A stretch of DNA of 43,037 nucleotides from a virus. Shown piece by piece: positions 30,186 through 38,111 of this stretch. Both the position numbers and the translations under genes were made by a program. The stretch is taken from positions 1 through 43,037 of IMG/VR virus record IMGVR_UViG_3300015245_000723, one strand, 5' to 3'. Every line of letters begins with the position of its first letter. Position 1 is the first letter of the stretch. A model generated the notes under the pieces. It was not told the origin of the DNA. It did not search any database and worked only from the letters and a program-made list of their open reading frames with translations.

Positions 30186-31622
30186 ATGACGAATCTGTCA
30201 GCGCGTGACATCGTTGCCGCCGCGCGAGTGCGGGTGCTGAACAAGCATCCGTACTTCGCCTCGGCGCTGTTCCAGCTTCGCCCGGTCGAACGCGAAGGCT
30301 ACGGCACGCTGTGCGTGGATAAGGGCTGGCGCCTCTGGTACGACCCCGACAAGGTGACGGAGTGGGGACCGGAAGGAACTGCGTCGGTGATCGCGCACGC
30401 GGTGCAGCATTGTCTCCGTCTGCACGACGGGCGTTTCCCTGCGTTCGTCGGGTCGCGCGCCGCGATGGTGCGGATCGCGAAGCTGATGCCCGGCTCACCC
30501 GAGCCGGAAGTTCTGAAGCAGGCGGGCAAATTGTTCAACGCCGCGGCCGACGCCGAAATCAACGACGACGTCGTAGCGGCCGGATGGAAGCTGCCGGGCG
30601 AGTCCATCATGCCCGCGCAGTTCGGCTCGCAGAACGGGCTGACGGCCGAAGAGTATGGCGACATCCTGCTCCGCCAGTGGGAGGAGCAGGAGCCGCAGCA
30701 GCAACAGCAGAGCGGTCCCGGCAAGGGCAAGGGGAAGGGCGGCACCGGGCAGGGTGGGCAGCCGCCTCCCAAGCAGCCGGGGGAGTCCAAGGGCGAGGGC
30801 GGCGGGGAAGGGCAGGGCAAGGGGCCGAGCCAAGAGTCGCCGGGCTGTGGCGGCTCCTGTGGCTCTTGTGCGGGTGGGGACGATGGGGACACCGGGTCGG
30901 AGGACGCCCCGGACGTGCCCGAGCCGATGAACGGACCCGACCAGCAGACGACGCGCCGTCAGGTGGCTTCGCAGATTCAGGAACACGCCCGCACGCACGG
31001 GCGCGGCACGGTTCCGGCCGGGCTGCAACTGTGGGCGGACAACCTGATGGAGCCGCCGAAGGTGGACTGGCGCCGGGCGCTCGCGGCGCACGTTCGCAAC
31101 GCGATTGCGATGGCGAGCGGCGCGGACGACTACTCATACACACGCGTCTCGCGTCGGTGGGGCGGCATGTCCAAGTTGCTCGGACGGATGGCGCCGATCC
31201 TGCCCGCAATGCGTCGGCCGATCCCGAAGGTGGTGATCGTGCTGGACACGTCCGGCTCGATGGGCGGAGTGCAGAAGGGACCGCTGCACGATGCGTTGAT
31301 GGAGACGCTCGGCATCGTGCGCGTCATCGGGAGCCCGGTCGAAGTGCTCGCGACGGACGCGCAGGTTCATGTCGTGAAGCGCGTGGCGTCGGCGTCCGAT
31401 CTTCCGAAGGTCGCTGTCGGAGGCGGAGGCACCGACATGCGAATCGGAATCAAGAAGGCCGTGGAGTCGAAGCCCGACGTCATCATCGTACTCACGGACG
31501 GCTACACACCGTGGCCGGAGCAGCACGAGAAGCCGCGGGCGCGTCTGATCGCAGCCGTCATCGGCGACTGCGCCGTGCCCGACCACATCCACCCGGTCAT
31601 CCGGATCGAGGAGCGTGACTGA
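30186..31622 (+). CDS. VWA-domain protein with degenerate metallopeptidase-like N-terminus
   Basis: A 478-residue protein. Residues 1-165 resemble the DUF2201-type metallopeptidase-like domain (FNAAADAEINDDVVAAGWKL; GLTAEEYGDILLRQWEEQ), but the expected HExxH reads HAVQH (71-75), lacking the Glu. A long low-complexity linker follows (Gln, Gly, Lys and Pro rich, about 168-255, with CGGSCGSC). The C-terminal VWA domain is intact: DTSGS MIDAS at 354-358, Thr about 416 and the Asp of LTDGY at 438. As the MoxR partner it should bind metal and mediate protein contacts; peptidase activity looks lost. It ends in TGATG. Confidence 0.8.
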   Translation: MTNLSARDIVAAARVRVLNKHPYFASALFQLRPVEREGYGTLCVDKGWRLWYDPDKVTEWGPEGTASVIAHAVQHCLRLHDGRFPAFVGSRAAMVRIAKLMPGSPEPEVLKQAGKLFNAAADAEINDDVVAAGWKLPGESIMPAQFGSQNGLTAEEYGDILLRQWEEQEPQQQQQSGPGKGKGKGGTGQGGQPPPKQPGESKGEGGGEGQGKGPSQESPGCGGSCGSCAGGDDGDTGSEDAPDVPEPMNGPDQQTTRRQVASQIQEHARTHGRGTVPAGLQLWADNLMEPPKVDWRRALAAHVRNAIAMASGADDYSYTRVSRRWGGMSKLLGRMAPILPAMRRPIPKVVIVLDTSGSMGGVQKGPLHDALMETLGIVRVIGSPVEVLATDAQVHVVKRVASASDLPKVAVGGGGTDMRIGIKKAVESKPDVIIVLTDGYTPWPEQHEKPRARLIAAVIGDCAVPDHIHPVIRIEERD

Positions 31623-32710
31623 TGCCGCGACCGATTGAGTCGCAACTAGAGGCCAACTCCCGAGGCGAGTGGCTGCTGTTCGCTTCGGGTGCGAAGACGG
31701 CGAAAGAGCTTCAACGCAGAGATGGCTTCAAGCATTCACGCAGCGACTACAAGGCGAACATGGACGACACGGACAAGCGGACGATGGAGGTGAGGAAGTG
31801 CGCCAGCTTCCGCATCCGCTGCTGTGGAGAACTGCACGCGGTGACGGTCTATGACGCGGGGCGCATCAGGTTCCACAATCACAAGCGCGGCGACCTGAAG
31901 ACACTGTCCGCACTGAACAAGATGTCGGAGTCGGAACGCGGCTGCCAGTTGGTCGTGGACATGCTCAAGTCCAGCGACGGGCCGCGCCCGAAGACCGAGA
32001 TACTCGCAATCTGCAAGCGTTCGTGGCAGCGGAAGTTCGCACGGGCGCGGATGCGGAATGCCAGCGGCGCCCCGGCGCTGAAGACGGTGCGTGAGGCGCG
32101 CGAATGGCTGTCGGGCGACTTCATGAGGACGCGCGAGCGGCTGCGACTCGACGCGTTCGACATCAGCGGCGCAATCATCGAGCGGCTGCTGGCGCCGGGA
32201 AAGAAGAGCAAGCCGCTGTTCGTGGTGAAGGATTCGGGCGGCTTCCTGAACTACGACGACGTGGACTACCTCGACAACTTCGGGGACGGCCTGCGTATCG
32301 CACATCCGAAGGGCGTTGAAGTCGCGCTCCCGCGCGTTGGCATCGGGCGCCCGCCCGGATATGGCCACTCCGTCGGTCCGGAAAGGTACGCGCACGCGGA
32401 GACGATTCGTCTCATCAGCCCGTACTCGTCGCGCTCCGTCGTCACGAAGACCTTCATTCAGATCACGGTCGGCTACCTGTGGCACCTGCTGATCAAGCGG
32501 CGGCTCGCAGTGTTCAATGGCGCGCTGGTGCTGCACGAGAACGAGGACGGGAGCTTGCTGCTGGCAGCGCCCGACAACGAAGGCGAGATGTGTTCGTGGA
32601 GAACGGGTCCGAAGGCTCAAGGTCCGTGGTCGCTGCGGATGGACCCGAAGCTGAACAACGTCCGCGCGGATCAGATGGAGTGGGGTGGCCGGTCGGAGCG
32701 CCTCGACTAA
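31622..32710 (+). CDS. unknown protein following the VWA gene, 362 aa
   Basis: ATG 31622 overlaps the VWA stop. The first half is basic with a Cys pair (SFRIRCCGELHAVTVYDAGR), then helical (KRSWQRKFARARMRNASGAP). The second half is β-rich with an aromatic segment (FVVKDSGGFLNYDDVDYLDN) and ends in charged loops. Tight coupling to the VWA gene suggests a shared function. No known domain was recognised. Confidence 0.6.
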   Translation: MPRPIESQLEANSRGEWLLFASGAKTAKELQRRDGFKHSRSDYKANMDDTDKRTMEVRKCASFRIRCCGELHAVTVYDAGRIRFHNHKRGDLKTLSALNKMSESERGCQLVVDMLKSSDGPRPKTEILAICKRSWQRKFARARMRNASGAPALKTVREAREWLSGDFMRTRERLRLDAFDISGAIIERLLAPGKKSKPLFVVKDSGGFLNYDDVDYLDNFGDGLRIAHPKGVEVALPRVGIGRPPGYGHSVGPERYAHAETIRLISPYSSRSVVTKTFIQITVGYLWHLLIKRRLAVFNGALVLHENEDGSLLLAAPDNEGEMCSWRTGPKAQGPWSLRMDPKLNNVRADQMEWGGRSERLD

Positions 32711-32720
32711 TGGAGGAAGA

Positions 32721-33566
32721 ATGAAACGTCATGCCGCCACAGTCTGTGAAATCTGTCGGGAGGCGCTGCGTCCGCATCACGAAACGCTAGAGGTCGGCCG
32801 CAAGGCGAACGGCGTACCGCGGCTGATTCACAATCGGCATCACTGCCGGAAGCGGTGGGAGCGCGAAGGGCACGCGATCATGGCCGAGTGGCCAGAGAAC
32901 CGGGACCGCGATGTTCAAGGCAAGCTGCCGTTGATGAAGGAGCCGTTCACGGCGGCGCGGAGGATGGAGATGGAGACGGCGAACATGGCGAGGCCGCAAC
33001 CCGCGGCTGCGCCCGAACCCGAGAGCCCGCCGAAAGCGGTGCAGGAAGGGGTGAAGAACGTGGAGTATGCGATCGCGCGACGGGGGAAGTTGAAGGCGAC
33101 GGACCCGCGGATGATCGAGTGGGTGATCCAGAAACTGAAGCCATTCTACACGCCGGGGATGATGAAGCGCGGCACGATCCTGCGGCTGTACCACGAACTG
33201 CGCGGCGCGCATCCCGAGTGGCTGAACGTCGGGACGCCGCTGGAGTACGGGCACGACGCGTTCGGCAACGTGGTGCGCGCGCAGTGGGTCGCGCTCGGTG
33301 ATCTGGCACGCATCGAGAGCGACAGGGCTACGGGCAGCATTGCCGGAACGAGCCGCGAAGAGTTCGCCGGGCACGTGGTCGAACTGGACAGGCGCCGCGC
33401 CGAACTGGAAGAGCAGGTCAAGAAGCTGATGATGGTGAAGGCCGGGCTGTCTGCGGTCGGCGAGTTGCACATCCACATCAACAGGCTGCTGACCGCGCAC
33501 CGCTGGAACGAAATCGCCGTGATCGCCGCGCTGGCGCAGGAGGAGGCGGCGAAGGTCAAAATCTGA
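32721..33566 (+). CDS. hypothetical protein with N-terminal Cys/His motif, 281 aa
   Basis: ATG 32721 after TGGAGGAAGA. Residues 5-36 contain CEIC followed by HNRHHC, a likely zinc-binding knuckle. A Pro/Ala linker (PQPAAAPEPESPPKAV) leads to a helical region (RRAELEEQVKKLMMVKAGLS) with coiled-coil character near the C-terminus. It overlaps a tiny downstream gene by TGATG and lies before the recombination genes. Possibly nucleic-acid binding. Confidence 0.6.
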   Translation: MKRHAATVCEICREALRPHHETLEVGRKANGVPRLIHNRHHCRKRWEREGHAIMAEWPENRDRDVQGKLPLMKEPFTAARRMEMETANMARPQPAAAPEPESPPKAVQEGVKNVEYAIARRGKLKATDPRMIEWVIQKLKPFYTPGMMKRGTILRLYHELRGAHPEWLNVGTPLEYGHDAFGNVVRAQWVALGDLARIESDRATGSIAGTSREEFAGHVVELDRRRAELEEQVKKLMMVKAGLSAVGELHIHINRLLTAHRWNEIAVIAALAQEEAAKVKI

Positions 33567-33658
33567 TGGGTCTGTTCTGGATCATCCTGCGGGCCGTGCT
33601 GATCAATGGCGTGTTCCGGCTCGTTCGCTGGATGCGCCGCGTCGTTCGCGGACGCTAA
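33566..33658 (+). CDS. 30-residue membrane/amphipathic peptide
   Basis: ATG 33566 shares a base with the preceding stop and ends at TAA 33656-33658. The sequence MGLFWIILRAVLINGVFRLV is hydrophobic with regularly spaced Arg, followed by an Arg-rich end. It looks like a small membrane-binding peptide. Start coupling is good evidence for translation; conservation is unknown. Confidence 0.4.
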   Translation: MGLFWIILRAVLINGVFRLVRWMRRVVRGR

Positions 33659-33711
33659 TCGCGCTGCTGTCGGAAGTCGCAGTGCAACGGAAATCAAGCA
33701 TCCGAAACCGC

Positions 33712-33742
33712 GGCTCCGTGTCGGGGATGGCACTTCGGAGCC
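33712..33742 (+). promoter_or_regulatory. hairpin/inverted repeat before the XRE-like gene
   Basis: GGCTCCG (33712-33718) and CGGAGCC (33736-33742) are exact complements separated by 17 bases, inside the 106-base gap before GTG 33765. It could be an operator for the HTH protein encoded next or a leader-RNA hairpin. No clear promoter boxes were found in the gap. Confidence 0.35.
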
Positions 33743-33764
33743 CTCAACTCGAAGGAGGCACAAC

Positions 33765-34040
33765 GTGAAGAAGATCGAAGCCGTCTATCCCATGCGAGCC
33801 ATCCGCATGGGGCAGACAATTCCGCCAACGCTTGAGCAGGTGGCCATCGCGGTTCGCGAGCGGTGGGGCTTGCGCTGCACGGCGGGCCATCTGTCGGACA
33901 TTGAGCGCGGCGACCAGCCCGCGAGTCAGAGGCTTCTGGCCGCGCTCGCAATCTACTACGACGTGCCGCGCACGGTGATGAATCATGCGTTCGCCACTAC
34001 GCGCGCGCGCTACCTGAAGCAGAACGTGAACGGAGGTTGA
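33765..34040 (+). CDS. XRE-like helix-turn-helix protein, 91 aa
   Basis: GTG 33765 after GAAGGAGG. The core LEQVAIAVRERWGLRCTAGH, LSDIERGDQPASQRLLAALA, IYYDV has the helix spacing of the XRE/Cro class, with SDIERG as the usual turn after the recognition helix. It is followed within three bases by the RecT-like gene. Likely a regulator of the recombination block, perhaps acting on the inverted repeat just upstream; the target is inferred. Confidence 0.65.
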   Translation: MKKIEAVYPMRAIRMGQTIPPTLEQVAIAVRERWGLRCTAGHLSDIERGDQPASQRLLAALAIYYDVPRTVMNHAFATTRARYLKQNVNGG

Positions 34041-34042
34041 GC

Positions 34043-35308
34043 GTGAACAGCAATCTTCCGGTCGTGCAGCCGCCAGTGATGACGGGTGCGCGCGCCGCCA
34101 CCGACGAGAACGTCCGGCTCTTCACCAGTGTGATTGCGCCGGGTGCGCCCGCTGAACTGGTCAGCCTCGTGTGGCATTACGCGCGGGCGCTGGACCTCGA
34201 TCCGCTGCGGCGCGAGGTCATGCTGATTTCGATTCCGCGGTGGGACGCGCGCAAGAACGGATTCGTGGATGAGTACGCCGTGATCGTGAACATCCACGGG
34301 ATGCTGAAGACTGTCGGGCGTCAGGCCGACTACGCCGGGCTTCAGTCGGGCGTCGTCTATCCGGGCGAACGCTGCATCATCAAGGCCGACCAGACCGTCG
34401 AGCACGAGTTCGACGCCGGGGCGCGCCAGCCGGGCTCGGCGCTCCCGCTTGGCGCGTACGCGAGCATCACGCGCGTGATCCACGGCAAGGAGCGGCGCTT
34501 CACTTCGTGGGTCCCGTTCGCGCAGGTGGCGCAGACCACGAAGCGCGCGAAGATGGCGAACGGCCGCAAGGTCGGCGAGGAACTGGTGCTGCGCGCCACG
34601 TGGAAGAAGCTGCCGGACTGGATGGTCGAGAAGTGTGCCATCGCGTTCACGTCCCGCAAGGCGTACGACCACGTCTTCGGCCGGGTGTACGCGCCGGAGG
34701 AGTTCGGCCTGTTGTCGAGCGACGGCGGCATCGTGGTGCCGCAGGGCTCGCTCGTCGAGCGGGCTGCCGGGGCGCCGCCGCCGAGCGTCGGGGCCGGGCT
34801 GCTGGCCCCGGCGAGCGGCCTGTGGTCCGGTCTGGCGGGCGACGACGAGGGCGCCGAAAGCCCCGAAACGCCCGAAACCGTCCCCGCGGGCGCCGGGGAG
34901 GGCGAAACGGCCTCCTTGGGAGCCCATGCAGCCCCGAACGGCGGCGCCCCCGGCCACGGGGCCGGACCGGGCGGCGCCCCGGCAGGCGCCCCTCCCTTGG
35001 ACGCCAAGCTCACGGCTGCCCGGTTCGAGGGCGAGCCGGGGCGCGGGTTGACCGACCGGGAGGCCATCGTCTCGGCGGCTGCGGCGTTCGACCTGCTGTT
35101 CGAGTCGCTCCCGGCCGGGGCGGACCGGCGCACGGCGCTGTCGTTCGTCGGTGAGGACGACGCCTACGTGACGGACGGCGAGCTTCTGGACCTGCTCCGC
35201 GCGCCCATGCCGGTTCCGCTGTCGGAACTGAACGACGCGCAGCGCGCCGCACTGCACGGATTCATTCGCGGCATCATCGCGCGCACGGAGGCCGAACGTG
35301 GAAACTGA
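34043..35308 (+). CDS. RecT/Bet-family single-strand annealing protein
   Basis: About 421 residues, GTG 34043 with CGGAGG upstream (TTG 34037 possible). The N-terminal half matches lambda Bet-type annealing proteins: LVWHYARALDLDPLRREVML, VIVNIHGMLKTVGRQADYAG, then WKKLPDWMVEKCAIAFTSRK. After residue about 245 comes a long Gly/Ala/Pro-rich, disordered stretch and a helical C-terminal domain (LSELNDAQRAALHGFIRGI). Such tails in the family recruit host single-strand-binding protein. It would anneal complementary strands during replication and recombination. No exonuclease partner of the RecE/Exo type was recognised. Confidence 0.8.
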   Translation: MNSNLPVVQPPVMTGARAATDENVRLFTSVIAPGAPAELVSLVWHYARALDLDPLRREVMLISIPRWDARKNGFVDEYAVIVNIHGMLKTVGRQADYAGLQSGVVYPGERCIIKADQTVEHEFDAGARQPGSALPLGAYASITRVIHGKERRFTSWVPFAQVAQTTKRAKMANGRKVGEELVLRATWKKLPDWMVEKCAIAFTSRKAYDHVFGRVYAPEEFGLLSSDGGIVVPQGSLVERAAGAPPPSVGAGLLAPASGLWSGLAGDDEGAESPETPETVPAGAGEGETASLGAHAAPNGGAPGHGAGPGGAPAGAPPLDAKLTAARFEGEPGRGLTDREAIVSAAAAFDLLFESLPAGADRRTALSFVGEDDAYVTDGELLDLLRAPMPVPLSELNDAQRAALHGFIRGIIARTEAERGN

Positions 35309-36068
35309 AGACACCGACGTCGCGAAGGATTCGCTGGCGGCGCACTCCGTGTTCGTGGCGGACCTCGATGGACCGGCGAAGCCTGCGGATGACGCCGATC
35401 ACCCGGACATCCGTTCCGGCATCAGCAACTTCCTCGGGCTGTTCCGCAAGCGCGTACTTCAGTCGAACACGTACCAGCTTGCCCGGAAGTTCGTGCAGAA
35501 CGGTGTGGCCGATCTGGAGGTCGGCGACGAGTCAACTGCCGCGACGGCCATGTCGGCCTACGCCGTGCTGAAGAAGGCGTGCGACGCGATCAAGTCCGAC
35601 AGGCTCGAACTGACGAAACCGTTCGACGATCTGAAGACCGGGCTGATCGTGGAAGCGAACACGTTCATCCGGCCGATCCAGTTCGCAATGGACAAGCTCG
35701 GGCGGCGCGTGACCAATTGGCACGAGGCGGAGCGCGCGCTCGCGGCGACAACTCAGAAGGAGGCGGAGGAGCGGGCACGCAATCAGCACGAGGCGGCGGC
35801 GGCGGAAGCGCGGCGCATCGGAGTGCCGGTCCCGCCGACACCGAAGGTCGAAGTGGGCGGACCGTCGAAGACGATCCGCACGACGCAGGGCTCCGGCACC
35901 ATCGCGCGGCGCTGGCACTACGAAATCACGGACCCGACGCTGGTGCCTCGGGAGTTCTGCGTTCCTGCTCACGGACTCATCAGGGATGCCGTGGATGCCG
36001 GAGCGCGGGACATTCCCGGTGTCCGCATCTACGACGACACGAGCCTGAGCATGAAAGGAGGCGCATGA
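35298..36068 (+). CDS. recombination-associated phage protein, 256 aa
   Basis: GTG 35298 overlaps the end of the RecT gene, with GGAGG upstream. It has a helical coiled-coil core (NWHEAERALAATTQKEAEER; ARNQHEAAAAEARR). The C-terminal segment RWHYEITDPTLVPREFCVPA, then DIPGVRIYDD, is a signature of a common family encoded next to RecT/Bet genes (typical pattern W-x-Y-E-I-x-D-x-x-x-V-P). The biochemical role of this family is not established; a recombination or replication accessory role is likely from context. Confidence 0.65.
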   Translation: METEDTDVAKDSLAAHSVFVADLDGPAKPADDADHPDIRSGISNFLGLFRKRVLQSNTYQLARKFVQNGVADLEVGDESTAATAMSAYAVLKKACDAIKSDRLELTKPFDDLKTGLIVEANTFIRPIQFAMDKLGRRVTNWHEAERALAATTQKEAEERARNQHEAAAAEARRIGVPVPPTPKVEVGGPSKTIRTTQGSGTIARRWHYEITDPTLVPREFCVPAHGLIRDAVDAGARDIPGVRIYDDTSLSMKGGA

Positions 36069-36436
36069 TCGGCACTACTCAGTACCGCGAGATTCGCATG
36101 GCGGCAACGCTGGTCGGACACCGACTGCCGAAGCACATGCCGGTCGCCTACCGGGCGCGGCACGGGTCTGATTCGCTGGACGCCATGATCAATCAGCTTC
36201 GCTCGCCGTTTCGGCCGATCCTGATTGAGTGCTTCCACTGTCACCGCTGGTACATGGTGACGCGGAAAGCGTTGGCGGAGGAGCGCGAGGACATAGCCCG
36301 CTACTGGGACGTGCCGTGTGTTCCGACAGCGAAGCGGCTTCAGGTCTATGACTCGGAGCACTTCCTCGCGGCGGTGGTCATCGCGGCCCATCTCGAGAAG
36401 AAGCACGACGTCTCCGTATATCCCGATCATGGGTAA
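36065..36436 (+). CDS. small Cys-knuckle protein, paralogue 1
   Basis: ATG 36065 in an ATGA overlap, AAGGAGG upstream. A 123-residue protein with the opening YREIRMAATLVGHRLPKHMP, a CFHCHRW knuckle followed by VTRKAL, and a C-terminal helix. The next gene shares this layout (RELQLAARLFGHQLP; CLNC; VTPRSLLEA), so the two are tandem duplicates that have diverged. One CxxC per chain suggests metal binding at a dimer interface or with nearby His. Function unknown. Confidence 0.6.
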   Translation: MIGTTQYREIRMAATLVGHRLPKHMPVAYRARHGSDSLDAMINQLRSPFRPILIECFHCHRWYMVTRKALAEEREDIARYWDVPCVPTAKRLQVYDSEHFLAAVVIAAHLEKKHDVSVYPDHG

Positions 36437-36749
36437 CTCATCGAGGAGGAAGCGCAAGCTCGTAATGAAGAAGAACGTGCAGCGCGGATGGCGCGAGCTA
36501 CAATTGGCTGCGAGGCTTTTCGGCCATCAACTACCCGACATCGTGATCGAAGAAATCCTAGAAGTGCGCGCGACGAAGGGGATGAGTCTGTCGCGATGGA
36601 TGGGCTGGTATGTCGGCTTCAACTGTCTCAACTGCGGGCTTCGCGGACTCGTTACACCGCGTAGTTTGCTCGAAGCGACGACGGTTCCATCGAGCGGCTT
36701 CGCACCCTATGGACTTGCAATTGACCAGCCATGCCGGGGGAGGAAGTGA
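36429..36749 (+). CDS. small Cys-knuckle protein, paralogue 2
   Basis: ATG 36429 overlaps the preceding stop by 8 bases but lacks a ribosome site; ATG 36465, with GAGGAGGA 14 bases upstream, would give 94 residues and a better match to paralogue 1. It contains GWRELQLAARLFGHQLPDIV, FNCLNCGLRG and VTPRSLLEA, aligning with its neighbour over most of its length. It ends in TGATG. Function unknown. Confidence 0.55.
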   Translation: MGNSSRRKRKLVMKKNVQRGWRELQLAARLFGHQLPDIVIEEILEVRATKGMSLSRWMGWYVGFNCLNCGLRGLVTPRSLLEATTVPSSGFAPYGLAIDQPCRGRK

Positions 36750-37063
36750 TGCACGCGACCGCGCTGCTGCTGCTTCGCGACAACGCAACGGTGCAGCGGC
36801 TCGTCGTCGCGTGGCCGAACGTGAAGCAGCACCGGCTGACCGAAAAGATGGTGCAGTCGTGGGCGCAGGTGGCGGGCGTCCCCGAGTACGAGGTCTATAC
36901 GTGGATGCCGATGCTGGTGTCGAATGGCATCTGCCTGAAGGACGGGACGGTGGACCCGCTGGCAATGGGCTACCTCACGCGGCTCGCAATGGCGCGCGTC
37001 CCGAAGGAGTTTCTGCCGAAGTCCGACAAACCGAAGGACAAACCCGCGAAGGAGGGTGGATGA
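36749..37063 (+). CDS. hypothetical winged-helix-like protein, 104 aa
   Basis: ATG 36749 shares a base with the preceding stop and has GGGGGAGGA upstream. The helices LTEKMVQSWAQVAGVPEYEV and WMPMLVSNGICL resemble the recognition part of a small winged-helix domain, and a Lys-rich tail (KSDKPKDKPAKEGG) follows. This would suit a DNA-binding role in the recombination/replication region. The family is not identified. Confidence 0.5.
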   Translation: MHATALLLLRDNATVQRLVVAWPNVKQHRLTEKMVQSWAQVAGVPEYEVYTWMPMLVSNGICLKDGTVDPLAMGYLTRLAMARVPKEFLPKSDKPKDKPAKEGG

Positions 37064-37458
37064 GCGACGCGCGCAAGGAGTCGAGCGAAAAGCTGCTCGA
37101 CGTCGTGATCGGGAGCAACAAGCCGTACAACGTGTTCGTGATGGCGGACGGCGGCGGCACGCCGCTCGCCACGGCGCAGGGCGAAGAGCTTCGCAAGCTG
37201 ATTGCGGAGAAGTTCCCCGGCGCCGAGATGGCACTCGGAGTGATGACGGCGCTGATCCCGAAGGACGACAAGCACGGGCCGTTCGCAGTCCTGATTCCCG
37301 CGGGCGACGAATGCCGTCCGCGCGAGATGTTCGCGAACGAAAACATGAGCCGGGCGATGAAGAACATCTTCCGCGACCCGGCCGTGGACAAGGCGCGCAA
37401 GGAGGAGCAGGCGCCGCCGCCCGACGACGACGAAGGAATCCCCGACTGGAAGGTCTGA
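37060..37458 (+). CDS. hypothetical protein, 132 aa
   Basis: ATG 37060 in an ATGA overlap, GAGGG upstream. A mixed α/β domain (KPYNVFVMADGGGTPLATAQ; ELRKLIAEKFPGAEMALGVM; GPFAVLIPAGDECRPREMFA) with an acidic Pro/Asp-rich tail (APPPDDDEGIPDW). The acidic tail resembles those that recruit partner proteins, as in single-strand-binding proteins, but no such fold is recognised. It is the last gene before a 254-base gap. Confidence 0.6.
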   Translation: MSDARKESSEKLLDVVIGSNKPYNVFVMADGGGTPLATAQGEELRKLIAEKFPGAEMALGVMTALIPKDDKHGPFAVLIPAGDECRPREMFANENMSRAMKNIFRDPAVDKARKEEQAPPPDDDEGIPDWKV

Positions 37459-37712
37459 ACACTCCAACCGAAAGGAGGCCACCACCGATCACTCAACGTC
37501 AGGAACGAGTTTAGACTCGGAAGGCGCGGCTCGTGGTCCACAGAGAAAACCCTCCGCGCCACTTCCGACAGAACAGGGATGATGCTGCGCTTGTAGAACG
37601 GCTAACCCGGCGATGCGACTCTGTGCTGCGGGGACGAAGGAACTAACGCAATTACATACCCCACCGCCTGTCGCACGCCGGGCGCCGATCTTTCTTTCTA
37701 TCGGAGGACGAC
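37459..37712 (+). other. 254-base structured non-coding interval
   Basis: No gene fits here. AAAGGAGG at 37471-37478 is an excellent ribosome site with no ATG, GTG or TTG at a usable distance. CGGAA-GGCGCGG (37518-37529) pairs with CCGCGCC-AC-TTCCG (37554-37567), a long hairpin with a 2-base bulge and an inner GTGGTCCAC. The rest is less GC-rich (GCAATTACATACCCC near 37655). No convincing sigma70 boxes were found. Candidates are a small RNA, a leader or a regulatory region for the replication genes that follow. Confidence 0.5.
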
Positions 37713-38024
37713 GTGCCGGAGTTCTCGTTTCGTGATCCGCTGCCCGAAGCACCGCAGTACCGAACGTGGAGGAAGGGCGGGCTGCTGTTCGTCGGCTCGA
37801 CTCGCAACGACGGAGACGGCAACCGCTTCCGCGTCGTGTCGGTCACGCACGAGAAGCGCCCGCCGACGTGGGATGAACTGCTCGACGCGCGCCGCGCGTT
37901 CTACGAAGCCGACGCGCACGTGGTCATCGCGGTGCCGCCACCGGAGAAAGCCGAGCGCCGCTGCGCGCACCTGTGGGCGCGACTGGGTCTTATCATCACG
38001 CCGCCCGCGGGGATGGACGTCTGA
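37713..38024 (+). CDS. DUF7694-like phage protein, 103 aa
   Basis: GTG 37713 after ATCGGAGGACG. The pattern FRVVSVTHEKRPPTWDELLD, then ARRAFYEADAHVVIAVPPPE and RRCAHLWARLGL, resembles a common phage family. Typical members carry a tryptophan/Glu helix, a phase of Pro residues and a terminal C-x-H-L-W. Function of the family is unknown. It is the first gene of the replication segment. Confidence 0.6.
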   Translation: MPEFSFRDPLPEAPQYRTWRKGGLLFVGSTRNDGDGNRFRVVSVTHEKRPPTWDELLDARRAFYEADAHVVIAVPPPEKAERRCAHLWARLGLIITPPAGMDV

Positions 38025-38068
38025 TTCCCACGCCAGTTCGCAATTCTTTCAGCACTGCATGAGATCAA

Positions 38069-38078
38069 GGCAATTGCC
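38069..38078. promoter_or_regulatory. 10-bp palindrome before the replication gene
   Basis: GGCAATTGCC is a perfect palindrome in the 84-base gap between 38024 and the replication gene, 34 bases before ATG 38112. It could be an operator half-site pair. Palindromes this short also arise by chance; its placement in one of the few gaps is the only support. Confidence 0.3.
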
Positions 38079-38111
38079 ACAACGTCCGACATCCAGCGAA
38101 GGAGGGCCATG

